Positions 27,042-35,402 of a stretch of DNA of 64,000 bases are shown here, piece after piece. Below the pieces are notes generated by a model. The model was given only the letters and a program-made list of their open reading frames with translations, was not told where the DNA came from and made no database searches. Source of the DNA: Thermococcus siculi (GTDB lineage: Archaea > Methanobacteriota_B > Thermococci > Thermococcales > Thermococcaceae); the NCBI RefSeq assembly GCF_002214505.1, contig NZ_CP015103.1, positions 682,001-746,000 on the forward strand. The letters are read 5' to 3'. How positions within the stretch are numbered: position 1 is the stretch's first letter; each line of letters starts with the position of its first letter. Position numbers and translations under genes: made by a program.

Positions 27042-28033
27042 CTTGCAACCACCTTGTAGTTCCATTCATATATCTTATTTGCAATTTTCTTGAGTGCAAT
27101 GTCGAGGGATGTGTATGAAAGTTGGTCTTCAGGTATATAGACATCTAGGTTCTTTATTATGTTTCTTTCTGTCCTTATCTTTTCAGTTTCTGTACGAACA
27201 CCATCGACGAAACCTTTTAACTTAAATTTTATTCCTGAAGGACCCATCAATACAGCATATCCCCAGGTTAAGATTTCAGTCATGATGAGTGCAGGGAGTA
27301 TCGATAGTATTTGTCTTAAACCCAGATACTTTCGCAGGATAATATACCTACCTTTTTCAAGGTGATAGATCTTCCACGGAGAAACATTGAGGGAGTAATC
27401 ATGGTAGACTATCGCTGTGGGGACGTAAAGTATTCTGAATCCCATTGCATGTGCCCTCCAGGAGAATTCGCCGTCTTCATTATAAGCCAGAAAATTCTCA
27501 TCGAAACCCCCCAGTTCGAGGTATTCATCTCTTCTAATAGCGAAGCACGCCCCCGAAATGCCACTTAGATACTTTGGAGTATCATACTTCTCAGGGGACT
27601 CCAAGTACCCTCTGGTGAATGTGAGTCCCGTAAAGTGCACAATATTGCCAACTGTGTTTATTGCAGAGCCATCATAAAGAAGTATTTTGGGGGTTGTAAT
27701 CAGACGTCTGTTTTTGGCTAACGGTCTAATAAGTTCTTCCAGCCAATTTCTTTCGACCTTTGTATCGGGGTTTAAAACTACCACATATTCTCCTCTGGCA
27801 TGTTTAACACCTAAGTTAATGCCCCCGCCGTATCCTAAGTTGTTGGAGCTCCGTATCACTTTCACACTTGGAAAATTCTCCTCAATAAATTCAGTAGTCC
27901 CGTCTGTTGAGCCGTTGTCGACCACAATGACTTCAAGGGGATCGTTACTTAAGACCGATTTTAGACCGTCCATCATATAGTTCTTGTGATTATACGTAAC
28001 TATGATCACGCTGGCTTTACTCGATAGCCCCAT
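27038..28033 (-). CDS. Family 2 glycosyltransferase (rhamnosyltransferase-like)
   Basis: 331 residues. ASVIIVTYNHKNYMMDGLKS, EVIVVDNGSTDGTTEFI, NNLGYGGGINLG and YVVVLNPDTKVERNWLEELI are the WbbL/rhamnosyltransferase type of GT2; SGACFAIRRDEYLELGGFDE and AYNEDGEFSWRAH close the active site. With the rml operon nearby, dTDP-rhamnose is the obvious donor, by inference. Three bases after the preceding gene and ATGA-overlapping the next. Confidence 0.87.
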   Translation of the reverse strand: MGLSSKASVIIVTYNHKNYMMDGLKSVLSNDPLEVIVVDNGSTDGTTEFIEENFPSVKVIRSSNNLGYGGGINLGVKHARGEYVVVLNPDTKVERNWLEELIRPLAKNRRLITTPKILLYDGSAINTVGNIVHFTGLTFTRGYLESPEKYDTPKYLSGISGACFAIRRDEYLELGGFDENFLAYNEDGEFSWRAHAMGFRILYVPTAIVYHDYSLNVSPWKIYHLEKGRYIILRKYLGLRQILSILPALIMTEILTWGYAVLMGPSGIKFKLKGFVDGVRTETEKIRTERNIIKNLDVYIPEDQLSYTSLDIALKKIANKIYEWNYKVVAR

Positions 28034-28036
28034 GCT

Positions 28037-28924
28037 TCACTCCCTCACCATCTTTGCCAGCACGTTCAGCGTTAATCCCGCAATGAAAAGTTGAATCCCT
28101 ATGATCGTGAATATCCCCGCTCCAACGGCCTGGGTCATGTACACCCTTCCCTCGCTGAACGGCTCCATTGCCCAGACGAACAATCCTCCAGCTATAATGA
28201 ACGACACCAGCGCCAGTGTGCTGAAGAGCAGCAGGGGTCTTTTATACCCTATTAACCCCACGATTCCCGCCAGGACCTCGAGGCCATGGGTCACCGGATT
28301 CTTCTTGTGCTTGTTGGGCACGTCATAGCGGACGTTTATTGGAACCTCTTTGATCCTCACACCCTTCTCCGAGAGGTGGGCCAGCATGTCGCTTTCAACT
28401 GTGTATCCGTTACTGTTCATACCCAGTATCTCCTCCACGACCTTTATTCTCATCGCTCTAAATCCAGACTGGGAATCGGTTATCCTGAGGTCACCATCGA
28501 CGACCATATTGGTCGTTGAGTTCAGAACCCAGAGGCCGAACCTTCTGTAGAGAGGTATGCTCTTCTTGGCTCCGTTGAGGAACCTGGAGCCTATTACCAG
28601 ATCCGCCTCGTCGTTCAGTATCGGCTTGAGGAGCTTTGGTATCTCATTGGGGTCGTGCTGCCCGTCTGCATCGATGGTAACAATGACATCGTATTCCATG
28701 CCTACTGCGTACTCAAAGGCCGTCTTTAGAGCCCTGGCTTTCCCCATGTTTTGTGGGTGCTTTATTACCCGCGCCCCCGAAGAGAGTGCTATCTCGTACG
28801 TTCCGTCCACGCTTCCGTCGTCCACAACGAGAACATCACCGTACTTCTTAGATAGAAGAACCACTGAGCCTATGGTAAGGGCCTCATTGTACGCTGGAAT
28901 TGCAACCAGGATCTTCCGCTCCAT
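28037..28924 (-). CDS. Polyprenyl-phosphate glycosyltransferase (dolichyl-P-mannose/glucose synthase-like)
   Basis: 295 residues. ILVAIPAYNEALTIGSVVLL, VLVVDDGSVDGTYEIA, MGKARALKTAFEYA and DVIVTIDADGQHDPNEIPKL (D-A-D metal site) are typical of DPM1/GtrB GT2 enzymes; VIGSRFLNG and ITDSQSGFRAM follow. Two C-terminal membrane helices (about 230-252 and 265-288) anchor it. First gene of the minus-strand glycan operon, with GGGGGAAGGGG upstream of ATG 28924. GC-richer than the genes after it. Confidence 0.92.
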   Translation of the reverse strand: MERKILVAIPAYNEALTIGSVVLLSKKYGDVLVVDDGSVDGTYEIALSSGARVIKHPQNMGKARALKTAFEYAVGMEYDVIVTIDADGQHDPNEIPKLLKPILNDEADLVIGSRFLNGAKKSIPLYRRFGLWVLNSTTNMVVDGDLRITDSQSGFRAMRIKVVEEILGMNSNGYTVESDMLAHLSEKGVRIKEVPINVRYDVPNKHKKNPVTHGLEVLAGIVGLIGYKRPLLLFSTLALVSFIIAGGLFVWAMEPFSEGRVYMTQAVGAGIFTIIGIQLFIAGLTLNVLAKMVRE

Positions 28925-28974
28925 CCCCTTCCCCCGATGCCGTTGGTACCCCTTATTCCATCCCTGCCCGCCAC

Positions 28975-28986
28975 TGATTTATACAG
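28975..28986 (-). promoter_or_regulatory. TATA box of the minus-strand glycan operon
   Basis: CTGTATAAATCA on the minus strand, about 50 bases before ATG 28924, the first gene of a run of six closely packed genes. The rest of 28925-29201 shows no gene; AATCTTTTAAGATT near 29020 is a short palindrome of unknown meaning. Confidence 0.45.
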
Positions 28987-29165
28987 AGTTGCGAGGATGC
29001 TAGATATTTGTGTTGCATTGAATCTTTTAAGATTTTCGAAGTTGAGATGTAACATCGCGTTCATTCAGCTGGTGTTGTCCCGGATACCCCTGAGTTGATA
29101 ACAACACTTAAGTCTCCTTTTGGAGTCGGATTCCTAACCGGTGGGTGGTTCGAGGACACCGAAAA

Positions 29166-29175
29166 CTTTTTAAAT
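29166..29175 (+). promoter_or_regulatory. BRE/TATA promoter of the tRNA pair
   Basis: CTTTTTAAAT, preceded by CCGAAAA, lies with its centre about 30 bases before the first base of tRNA-Glu. The two tRNA genes are 13 bases apart and are probably one transcript. Confidence 0.6.
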
Positions 29176-29201
29176 CCTCCCGATACCCTAATCTCGGACA
29201 C

Positions 29202-29279
29202 GCCCCGGTGGTGTAGCCCGGTCAATCATGCGGGACTCTCGATCCCGCGACCCGGGTTCAAATCCCGGCCGGGGCACCA
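29202..29279 (+). tRNA. tRNA-Glu (anticodon CTC)
   Basis: Acceptor arms GCCCCGG (29202-29208) and CCGGGGC (29269-29275) pair fully. The anticodon stem CGGGA/TCCCG holds the loop CTCTCGA, anticodon CTC. The T arm GGGTTCAAATCCC is standard. Discriminator A and an encoded CCA end the gene. Confidence 0.95.
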
Positions 29280-29292
29280 GAATCCTTCTCTT

Positions 29293-29370
29293 GGGCCCGT
29301 GGCTCAGCCTGGTCAGAGCGCCCGCCTGATAAGCGGGAGGTCCGGGGTTCGAAGCCCCGCGGGCCCACCA
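29293..29370 (+). tRNA. tRNA-Ile (anticodon GAT)
   Basis: Acceptor arms GGGCCCG and CGGGCCC pair; anticodon stem CCCGC/GCGGG encloses CTGATAA, anticodon GAT. T arm GGGGTTCGAAGCCCC. Discriminator A and encoded CCA. Confidence 0.95.
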
Positions 29371-29372
29371 CA

Positions 29373-29395
29373 GAAACTTTGCAAGGCAAAGTTTC
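29373..29395. repeat. Perfect 10-bp inverted repeat directly after tRNA-Ile
   Basis: GAAACTTTGC-AAG-GCAAAGTTTC begins two bases after the tRNA CCA end. It may form a 3' processing/termination hairpin or be one copy of a dispersed palindrome. The non-coding stretch from here to 29811 (about 440 bases, AT-rich) holds no convincing gene. It also contains a second perfect hairpin at 29516-29532 (GACGCCC-AAA-GGGCGTC) and two near-copies of CTCCTAAA(A/C)AGGCT (near 29413 and 29564), so it looks like decayed or mobile-derived DNA. Confidence 0.55.
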
Positions 29396-29798
29396 ATCAA
29401 AGATTGTAGCTCCTCCTAAAAAGGCTAGTTCTAAGTGATTTTTCTTTAAAAAAGCTATTCTTGAACGTGAGAACTCTTGAATCCCTTCTATTTAACGTGT
29501 GTTTGGCTCTAAATCGACGCCCAAAGGGCGTCAAAGGAAAATCAAACACTTTTTCAAGAAACCCTCCTAAACAGGCTCTCATTCAAAAGTAAGCACTTGC
29601 AGTGAAAAATCCTGAATAGAACCCTTCTTGAGAAGAGCTACAAATTTTCTAAAAGCTTCAGTACTAGCGGAAAATAGAGTGCTTTTCTAGAAATTCAGAT
29701 TTTTGAGGGGTTTAACTCATTATTGGCTATTCAAAGTGTTTGCTCTTAAGAACGAAAGTTCTCAGGTCAATTGGGGTGTGAGGTGAACCTTCCGAAAA

Positions 29799-29829
29799 TT
29801 TTATTAAGAAAATGACCATAATGGTCATT
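29799..29829 (+). promoter_or_regulatory. Promoter and operator of the AbiE-type toxin-antitoxin operon
   Basis: TATA-like TTTTATTA at 29799-29806 is followed by a perfect palindrome, A-ATGACCAT-A-ATGGTCAT-T (29811-29829), three bases before ATG 29832. No ribosome site is present, so the mRNA is probably leaderless and starts at or near the palindrome. Binding there would block polymerase, consistent with autorepression by the encoded winged-helix antitoxin. Confidence 0.65.
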
Positions 29830-29831
29830 AT

Positions 29832-30623
29832 ATGCAGAAAAATTACTACCTATCAAAAACTGAACAGGATATCATGAGGGTAATACGCGGAGTTGATATA
29901 GTGAGTGCTGACGAGATTAGGGAACTATTTCCAGCTCTCAGCCAGGAAATGGTTAGGAAGGTTCTTTCGAGTCTCTCAAAGAAAGGCTACCTCACGAGAC
30001 TGAAGAGGGGTATCTACCTCGTTAACGAGGCTCCTGGAAACCCCTCAATAAAAAATCCTTACCGGATAGCCCTCGCCCTGTTCCCGGGATACATAGCGTT
30101 CTCTTCCGCCCTGAAGCTCTATGATCTACTTGACTACGAGCCGTTCACTGTATTCGTGGCCACGCCGAGAAAATCGGGTGGGAGAACCGTTGGCGAGTAC
30201 ACGATTAAGGCGGTTGCCCTGGGAGAAAAGGCCACTGGAATGACGCTTAAGGACGGTGTTTACACATCAACCCCAGCAAAGACGTTCTTTGACTGCTTTT
30301 ACAAGCCGCGGTACTGCGGGGGCTACTCTGAAATAACAAAGGCCCTTTATGAGGCCGAAAAACTCGACTGGGACGAGTTCTTAGGCTACTTCAAACGCTT
30401 CGCCAGTGACTCCCTCTGTCAGAGAACCGGCTATGTCCTGGAGCTCGCCAAAAACGAGTTGGAGATCGACGTTCCGAAGGAAGTTCTCGACTATCTAAAG
30501 GGCAGAGTTGGGGGCTGGACGAAGCTCGTTCCAACCCTTCCATCTCGGGGAGTGGGCATTAAAGAGTGGAGGCTGATAGACAACCTGGGGAAGGAGAAGA
30601 TACTGGGGTGGGCCTATGGATAA
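29832..30623 (+). CDS. AbiEi-family antitoxin (type IV TA), winged-helix regulator
   Basis: 263 residues. Winged-helix N-terminus (ADEIRELFPALSQEMVRKVL, KKGYLTRLKRGIYLV), then the AbiEi body (YIAFSSALKLYDLLDYEPFT, TSTPAKTFFDCFYKPRYC). AbiEi proteins repress their own operon and oppose the AbiEii nucleotidyltransferase encoded next; the frames overlap by eight bases. The upstream palindrome is the likely binding site. The gene is GC-rich like the chromosome although the DNA before it is AT-rich. Confidence 0.88.
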   Translation: MQKNYYLSKTEQDIMRVIRGVDIVSADEIRELFPALSQEMVRKVLSSLSKKGYLTRLKRGIYLVNEAPGNPSIKNPYRIALALFPGYIAFSSALKLYDLLDYEPFTVFVATPRKSGGRTVGEYTIKAVALGEKATGMTLKDGVYTSTPAKTFFDCFYKPRYCGGYSEITKALYEAEKLDWDEFLGYFKRFASDSLCQRTGYVLELAKNELEIDVPKEVLDYLKGRVGGWTKLVPTLPSRGVGIKEWRLIDNLGKEKILGWAYG

Positions 30624-31404
30624 GGAGATGCTTCGGTATCTGGCGGCGAAGACCGGACTGGGTCTGAACTACATTGCCAAGGAGGAGAGGATTTCGTTCC
30701 TGTTGAGCCAGCTGTGGGAAATCTTCGGTGAGAAGGCGATACTTAAAGGTGGCACTGCCCTCAACAGGGTCTATCTCGCAAAAATCGGGGTGGCAAGGTT
30801 TTCAGAGGACATAGATATCGACTATTTCAACGGTGACCTCAGCACCGCAGTCGAGGAGATAAAAGAGGGCATGGAGCTCGTCGAGGGATTTGACGTTAAA
30901 GGCCCGAGGACTCTTCACAGGACCTTTCGGTTCGATTGCTATTATAAGAATCCCCTGGGGAACAGGGATAGGGTTAAGGTTGAGTTCTACCTCAGCAGGC
31001 CTCCTTACGTTGAGACCAAAATTGAGCTGATTAAGTCACCCTTCGTCAGCGAGTATCCGACCATGTTTAGGGTCTACTCCTTCGAGGATCTTCTCGCCAA
31101 GAAACTCGCGGCTCTCTACAACCGCACCGAAGGCAAAGACATCTACGACTCCTTTCATGCCCTTAATATGGAGTTTGATAAGGGAAAGCTCGAAACCGCT
31201 CTGAAGCTAACCCTCGAGTTCTACCACATAGGAAATCAAGGCTTCCTGAATGGCTTGATCGAAAAGCTCGATTACGCAAAGAAAAACGCTCAGTACATCG
31301 GTAACTCCACCAACCACTTCATCCCGAGGAGCCTGCGCCCCAACTGGGTGGAGATGATAGAAAGTCTGAAGCTCAGGATTGAGGGACTGGAGCTTTCGCT
31401 GTAG
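30616..31404 (+). CDS. AbiEii/AbiGii-family nucleotidyltransferase toxin
   Basis: 262 residues. The nucleotidyltransferase motifs are plain: LKGGTALNRVYL, RFSEDIDIDYF (D-x-D), then KVEFYLSRPP and VYSFEDLLAKKLAALYNRTEGKDIYD. Known relatives (AbiEii, MenA-type) add nucleotides to tRNA or otherwise block growth until countered by AbiEi, and protect against viruses. It starts within the antitoxin gene and forms a two-gene operon. Confidence 0.9.
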   Translation: MDKEMLRYLAAKTGLGLNYIAKEERISFLLSQLWEIFGEKAILKGGTALNRVYLAKIGVARFSEDIDIDYFNGDLSTAVEEIKEGMELVEGFDVKGPRTLHRTFRFDCYYKNPLGNRDRVKVEFYLSRPPYVETKIELIKSPFVSEYPTMFRVYSFEDLLAKKLAALYNRTEGKDIYDSFHALNMEFDKGKLETALKLTLEFYHIGNQGFLNGLIEKLDYAKKNAQYIGNSTNHFIPRSLRPNWVEMIESLKLRIEGLELSL

Positions 31405-31492
31405 TCCTGGCCTTCATCCATGGAAAAGCTTATAAGCCAACTCCCTCAATGCCCACCAGTGATAAAAACCACCTTTCTCGGAGGTGTTTGCA

Positions 31493-31672
31493 GTGGAGAT
31501 GAAGTTCGAGATACCGGTATGCACGTCATGCGGAAAGGAGATAACCCCGAGGGAGCACGCGACCCACTTCGTCTGCCCGAACTGCGGCGAGGCGATCATC
31601 TGGCGCTGCGAAAGCTGCAGGGTCCTGAGCGTCCCCTACAAGTGCCCCAAGTGCGGATGGGAGGGGCCGTGA
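31493..31672 (+). CDS. Small zinc-ribbon protein
   Basis: 59 residues. Two zinc ribbons built from four C-x2-C pairs: [29 protein letters not shown] and KCPKCGWEG. Such short zinc-finger proteins are conserved in Thermococcales and other Euryarchaeota (HVO_2753-like), often beside translation genes; aEF1-beta follows after 21 bases. GTG 31493 is chosen as start because GGAGGTG lies six bases upstream; ATG 31499 is the alternative. A TATA box (GCTTATAAG) lies near 31428-31436. Confidence 0.85.
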   Translation: MEMKFEIPVCTSCGKEITPREHATHFVCPNCGEAIIWRCESCRVLSVPYKCPKCGWEGP

Positions 31673-31693
31673 ATTAGTCTGGAGGTGAAAAAG

Positions 31694-31969
31694 ATGAGCG
31701 ACTTCAACCTTGTTGGTGTCATTAAAGTCATGCCGACCGACCCGGATGTCAACCTCGACGAGCTTGAGGAGAAGCTCAAGGCGGTCATTCCCGAGAGGTT
31801 CGGCCTCGCCAAGGTCGAGCGCGAGCCTATCGCGTTTGGCCTCGTCGCCCTCAAGTTCTACGTCCTCGGAAGGGACGAGGAGGGCTACTCCTACGACGAG
31901 GTGGCCGAACTCTTCGAGAAGGTCGAGAACGTCGAGAGCGCCCAGGTCGAGACCGTTTCGAGGATTTGA
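31694..31969 (+). CDS. Translation elongation factor aEF1-beta
   Basis: 91 residues, the usual archaeal length. LVGVIKVMPTDPDVNLDELE and PIAFGLVALKFYVLGRDEEG are diagnostic of the EF-1 beta guanine-exchange domain, which reloads aEF1A with GTP. ATG 31694 has GGAGGTG six bases upstream; the GTG at 31685 is part of that site. Probably cotranscribed with the zinc-ribbon gene. Confidence 0.95.
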   Translation: MSDFNLVGVIKVMPTDPDVNLDELEEKLKAVIPERFGLAKVEREPIAFGLVALKFYVLGRDEEGYSYDEVAELFEKVENVESAQVETVSRI

Positions 31970-32052
31970 GGGCTCTGCCCTCTTTTAATGCCTTCTTCGT
32001 GTATCCGAAAAGATTTTTAGTGTGATGACAATATGCGTTTCTGGTAGACCCT

Positions 32053-32337
32053 ATGGAGACCGCATTGACAGAGCATGCGCGCATGAGGCTGGAAGAAAGA
32101 GGGATATCTCTGGACGAAGTTATCCACGTTGTCAAGTCCCCCGCGAGGAAGTTCTATGACCTTAAAACCAGTCACCTGGTTGCGGTTGGACCTCGAGACA
32201 CTGAGGGACAGTGGTTAATAATCGCATACGAAGAGAGCGAGGATAAGATCGAGATAGTAACTGTAATTGCCACGAGCAAAAGCCTTGATAAAATCATCCA
32301 AAACAGGCTTTCATCCCGGAGGTGGATTGAGATATGA
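32053..32337 (+). CDS. DUF4258 protein, probable RelE/BrnT-like toxin
   Basis: 94 residues. TEHARMRLEERGISLDEVIHVV and the C-terminal EDKIEIVTVIATSKS fit DUF4258, a small basic family with a RelE-like fold paired with DUF2283 proteins. The DUF2283 gene follows with an ATGA overlap. No strong ribosome site; a short leader follows a TTTTTAG-like box near 32012. Toxin activity is inferred from family and pairing. Confidence 0.75.
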   Translation: METALTEHARMRLEERGISLDEVIHVVKSPARKFYDLKTSHLVAVGPRDTEGQWLIIAYEESEDKIEIVTVIATSKSLDKIIQNRLSSRRWIEI

Positions 32338-32558
32338 AAGTTAGATACGACCCAAAGGCTGACATTCTCTATATCCTTATCAGACAGGGCCCCGTTGCGG
32401 ATACCGACGAAGTTGACGAGGATGTGTGGTTTGAGTACGATGAAGCGGGCAACGTCATTGGAATAGAGATATGGAACGCGGGAGAGCGGGTGATAAGGAA
32501 GAGCCTGATGGAAATAGAAAAATACGCGAAAACGGCTGACAGGAGTGTTAGAGCTTAG
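32334..32558 (+). CDS. DUF2283 protein, probable antitoxin
   Basis: 74 residues. VRYDPKADILYILIRQGP and VWFEYDEAGNVIGIEIWNAG are the DUF2283 core. Acidic overall, translated from within the DUF4258 stop. Its last four bases overlap, tail to tail, the TPR gene on the other strand. Confidence 0.8.
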   Translation: MKVRYDPKADILYILIRQGPVADTDEVDEDVWFEYDEAGNVIGIEIWNAGERVIRKSLMEIEKYAKTADRSVRA

Positions 32559-33580
32559 AGTCCCAAACTCAGACTCAGCTTCGGCCTCTTCCATTCGTTG
32601 AGGATTGCTTTGAGCTCCTCGTTCTCAACCTTGGCGTAGAGTTCGTCAAAGCGCTCCTTCGCCCCATCGTCGCCGGCCTTCCAGCGGGCCAGCTCGGCTA
32701 TAGCCCTGAAGAAGTACGCGGTATCATCCTCGAATAGCTCTGCGAAGGCCTCCATGTTCCCAGCAACTGCATCGTAGGAGCCCTCGTTGAAGAGGCCCTC
32801 GATGAAGTCGACGAGGGTGTCGAAGACGAGGCCGAAGATCTCGTCGTTCACGTTTATCGCCTTTATCAGGGCATCTCTCAGGGCTTTGAATGCTTTATCG
32901 TACTCCTCCCTTCCGGCGAAGATCTCCGCCTCGATGAGCCTTGCGTTTATCTCTATCTCGTCGTCCCTCGGGCTTCTCAGAACCTCCCTTATGAGGGCCT
33001 CAGCCTCGTCGTATTCGCCCAGCTCGTACCTGAAGTGAGCCAGATCGAGGAGGCTTATCATGTGGTTCTTCTCGTCGCTGAGGCGCTCGAATATCTCCCT
33101 CGCGCGCTCCATTAGCTCTACGGCCTTCTCGGTCTCGCCCAGCTCATCGTAGTTTACCGCGAGGTTGGCTAAAGTTAGTCCTATCTCCTTCTCGTTCTTC
33201 AGGACGTTCTCCTCATGCTCGAGGAGCCTCTGGTACACCTCGATGGCCTCCTCCGGCTTCCCGAAGTGCTCGTATGCGTCGGCAAGGTAGTACAGGGCCG
33301 TCGCGTACTCCTCCGGGTCATCCCTCTTGAGTTCAACTAGCTTCTTGTACAGCTCTATTCCGCCCTCGATGTCGTCGAGGTGCGCGTAGACGTGGGCTAT
33401 CTCGTGGGCCAGATCGTAGGGGTCGTCGCACTCGACGGCGGCCTCCTTCACTCTTTCCAGCTCCTTCCTGAGGGTCTCCTCGTCCTCTATCGAGTTGATG
33501 TAATCGTCAAACAGCTCAAGGAGCCTCTCGCAGTTCCTCTCGGCGAGGGCCTTCTCCCACTCGGCCTTAACGTCGCTCAT
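32555..33580 (-). CDS. Tetratricopeptide-repeat protein
   Basis: 341 residues, acidic, all-helical. At least five TPR units are visible, for example ALYYLADAYEHFGKPEEAIE, GLTLANLAVNYDELGETEKA and ISLLDLAHFRYELGEYDEAE. No signal peptide, so a cytoplasmic protein-interaction scaffold. The frame opens at 33694, but ATG 33580 has GGGTGAT upstream and begins MSDVKAEWEKAL. Divergent from the thermosome gene. Partner unknown. Confidence 0.85.
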   Translation of the reverse strand: MSDVKAEWEKALAERNCERLLELFDDYINSIEDEETLRKELERVKEAAVECDDPYDLAHEIAHVYAHLDDIEGGIELYKKLVELKRDDPEEYATALYYLADAYEHFGKPEEAIEVYQRLLEHEENVLKNEKEIGLTLANLAVNYDELGETEKAVELMERAREIFERLSDEKNHMISLLDLAHFRYELGEYDEAEALIREVLRSPRDDEIEINARLIEAEIFAGREEYDKAFKALRDALIKAINVNDEIFGLVFDTLVDFIEGLFNEGSYDAVAGNMEAFAELFEDDTAYFFRAIAELARWKAGDDGAKERFDELYAKVENEELKAILNEWKRPKLSLSLGL

Positions 33581-33656
33581 TTTCGTATCACCCGCCCTCG
33601 GTTGTTCACACCGGTTAAAAATGTATTCTCTTTCATACCTCGCGCTGACCGCAAAA

Positions 33657-33665
33657 TTTATAAAT
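33657..33665 (+). promoter_or_regulatory. TATA box of the thermosome gene
   Basis: TTTATAAAT within GCAAAATTTATAAATAG, about 92 bases before the thermosome ATG at 33753, predicting a leader of some 65 bases that ends in GGGGGTGAGGGGAG. The heat-shock regulator Phr may act here, but I cannot define its site by eye. Confidence 0.55.
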
Positions 33666-33752
33666 AGTCTAAAGGAATGATGATGCGGAAGCACTAATTG
33701 TAACTAAAACCTTTCCTCACCAGAAAAAAGAAAAGGAAGGGGGTGAGGGGAG

Positions 33753-35390
33753 ATGGCCCAGCTCGCTGGACAGCCGGTTGTTATTCTGCCCGAGGGAACC
33801 CAGAGGTACGTCGGAAGGGACGCCCAGAGGCTGAACATCCTCGCCGCCAGGATCGTTGCCGAGACCGTCAGGACCACCCTCGGCCCGAAGGGTATGGACA
33901 AGATGCTCGTCGACAGCCTCGGCGACATCGTCATCACCAACGACGGTGCCACCATACTCGACGAGATGGACATCCAGCACCCCGCTGCCAAGATGATGGT
34001 TGAGGTCGCCAAGACTCAGGACAAGGAGGCCGGTGATGGAACCACCACTGCTGTCGTCATCGCTGGAGAGCTTCTCAGGAAGGCTGAGGAGCTCCTCGAC
34101 CAGAACATCCACCCGAGCATCGTCATCAAGGGATACGCCCTTGCCGCCGAGAAGGCCCAGCAGATACTCGACGAGATAGCCAAGGAGGTTGACGTTGAGG
34201 ACAAGGAGACCCTTAAGAAGGCCGCGGTCACCTCCATCACCGGTAAGGCCGCCGAGGAGGAGAGGGAGTACCTCGCCGAGATAGCGGTTGAGGCCGTCAA
34301 GCAGGTTGCCGAGAGGGTCGGTGAGGGCTACAAAGTCGACCTCGATAACATCAAGTTCGAGAAGAAGGAGGGAGCGAGCGTCCACGAGACCCAGCTCATC
34401 AGGGGCGTCGTCATCGACAAGGAAGTCGTCCACCCGGGAATGCCGAAGAGGGTTGAGAACGCCAAGATCGCCCTCATCAACGAGGCCCTCGAGGTCAAGG
34501 AGACCGAGACCGACGCCGAGATAAGGATCACCAGCCCGGAGCAGCTCCAGGCCTTCCTCGAGCAGGAGGAGAAGATGCTCCGCGAGATGGTCGACAAGAT
34601 CAAGGAGGTCGGCGCCAACGTCGTCTTCGTCCAGAAGGGCATTGACGACCTTGCCCAGCACTACCTGGCCAAGTACGGCATAATGGCCGTCAGGAGGGTT
34701 AAGAAGAGCGACATGGAGAAGCTCGCGAAGGCCACCGGTGCCAAGATCGTTACCAACGTCCGTGACCTTACTCCAGAAGACCTCGGTGAGGCCGAGCTCG
34801 TCGAGCAGAGGAAGGTCGCCGGCGAGAACATGATCTTCGTCGAGGGCTGCAGGAACCCGAAGGCCGTCACCATCCTCATCCGCGGTGGAACCGAGCACGT
34901 TGTTGATGAGGTTGAGAGGGCCCTCGAGGATGCCGTCAAGGTCGTCAAGGACATCGTCGAGGACGGCAAGATCGTCGCCGCTGGCGGCGCTCCGGAGATC
35001 GAGCTTGCCATCAGGCTCGACGAGTACGCCAAGGAGGTCGGCGGCAAGGAGCAGCTCGCCATCGAGGCCTTCGCGGAGGCCCTCAAGGTCATCCCGAGGA
35101 CCCTGGCAGAGAACGCCGGTCTCGACCCGATCGAGACCCTAGTTAAGGTCATCGCCGCCCACAAGGAGAAGGGACCAACCATCGGTGTCGACGTCTTCGA
35201 GGGCGAGCCGGCAGACATGATGGAGCGCGGAGTTATAGCTCCGGTCAGGGTGACCAAGCAGGCCATCAAGAGCGCCAGCGAGGCTGCAATAATGATCCTC
35301 AGGATCGACGACGTCATCGCCGCCAGCAAGCTCGAGAAGGACAAGGGCGGCGAGGGCGGAAGCAACGACTTCGGAAGCGACCTCGACTGA
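33753..35390 (+). CDS. ths: Thermosome subunit (group II chaperonin)
   Basis: 545 residues. ATP-dependent folding chamber subunit. [37 protein letters not shown] and [20 protein letters not shown] (catalytic Asp in GDGTT) are invariant chaperonin motifs; [15 protein letters not shown]-type sequence lies near residue 410. It ends in a Gly/Ser/Asp-rich tail ([14 protein letters not shown]), shorter than some Thermococcus tails. Codon use is strongly biased, as for a highly expressed gene. Thermococcus species carry two subunits (cold- and heat-inducible); which this is cannot be told here. Confidence 0.97.
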   Translation: MAQLAGQPVVILPEGTQRYVGRDAQRLNILAARIVAETVRTTLGPKGMDKMLVDSLGDIVITNDGATILDEMDIQHPAAKMMVEVAKTQDKEAGDGTTTAVVIAGELLRKAEELLDQNIHPSIVIKGYALAAEKAQQILDEIAKEVDVEDKETLKKAAVTSITGKAAEEEREYLAEIAVEAVKQVAERVGEGYKVDLDNIKFEKKEGASVHETQLIRGVVIDKEVVHPGMPKRVENAKIALINEALEVKETETDAEIRITSPEQLQAFLEQEEKMLREMVDKIKEVGANVVFVQKGIDDLAQHYLAKYGIMAVRRVKKSDMEKLAKATGAKIVTNVRDLTPEDLGEAELVEQRKVAGENMIFVEGCRNPKAVTILIRGGTEHVVDEVERALEDAVKVVKDIVEDGKIVAAGGAPEIELAIRLDEYAKEVGGKEQLAIEAFAEALKVIPRTLAENAGLDPIETLVKVIAAHKEKGPTIGVDVFEGEPADMMERGVIAPVRVTKQAIKSASEAAIMILRIDDVIAASKLEKDKGGEGGSNDFGSDLD

Positions 35391-35402
35391 AGTCTCTGAC
35401 CT

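Noticed and set aside
29095-29409. 104-residue plus-strand ORF
   Set aside because: It runs straight through both tRNA genes; its reading frame is an accident of tRNA sequence.
33670-33710. Box C-like ATGATGA in the thermosome leader, considered as a C/D guide RNA
   Set aside because: No matching CTGA box D at proper distance.
33717-34898. 393-residue ORF antisense to the thermosome
   Set aside because: A typical mirror ORF of a strongly codon-biased gene; low-complexity Leu/Asp/Gly sequence without a start context.
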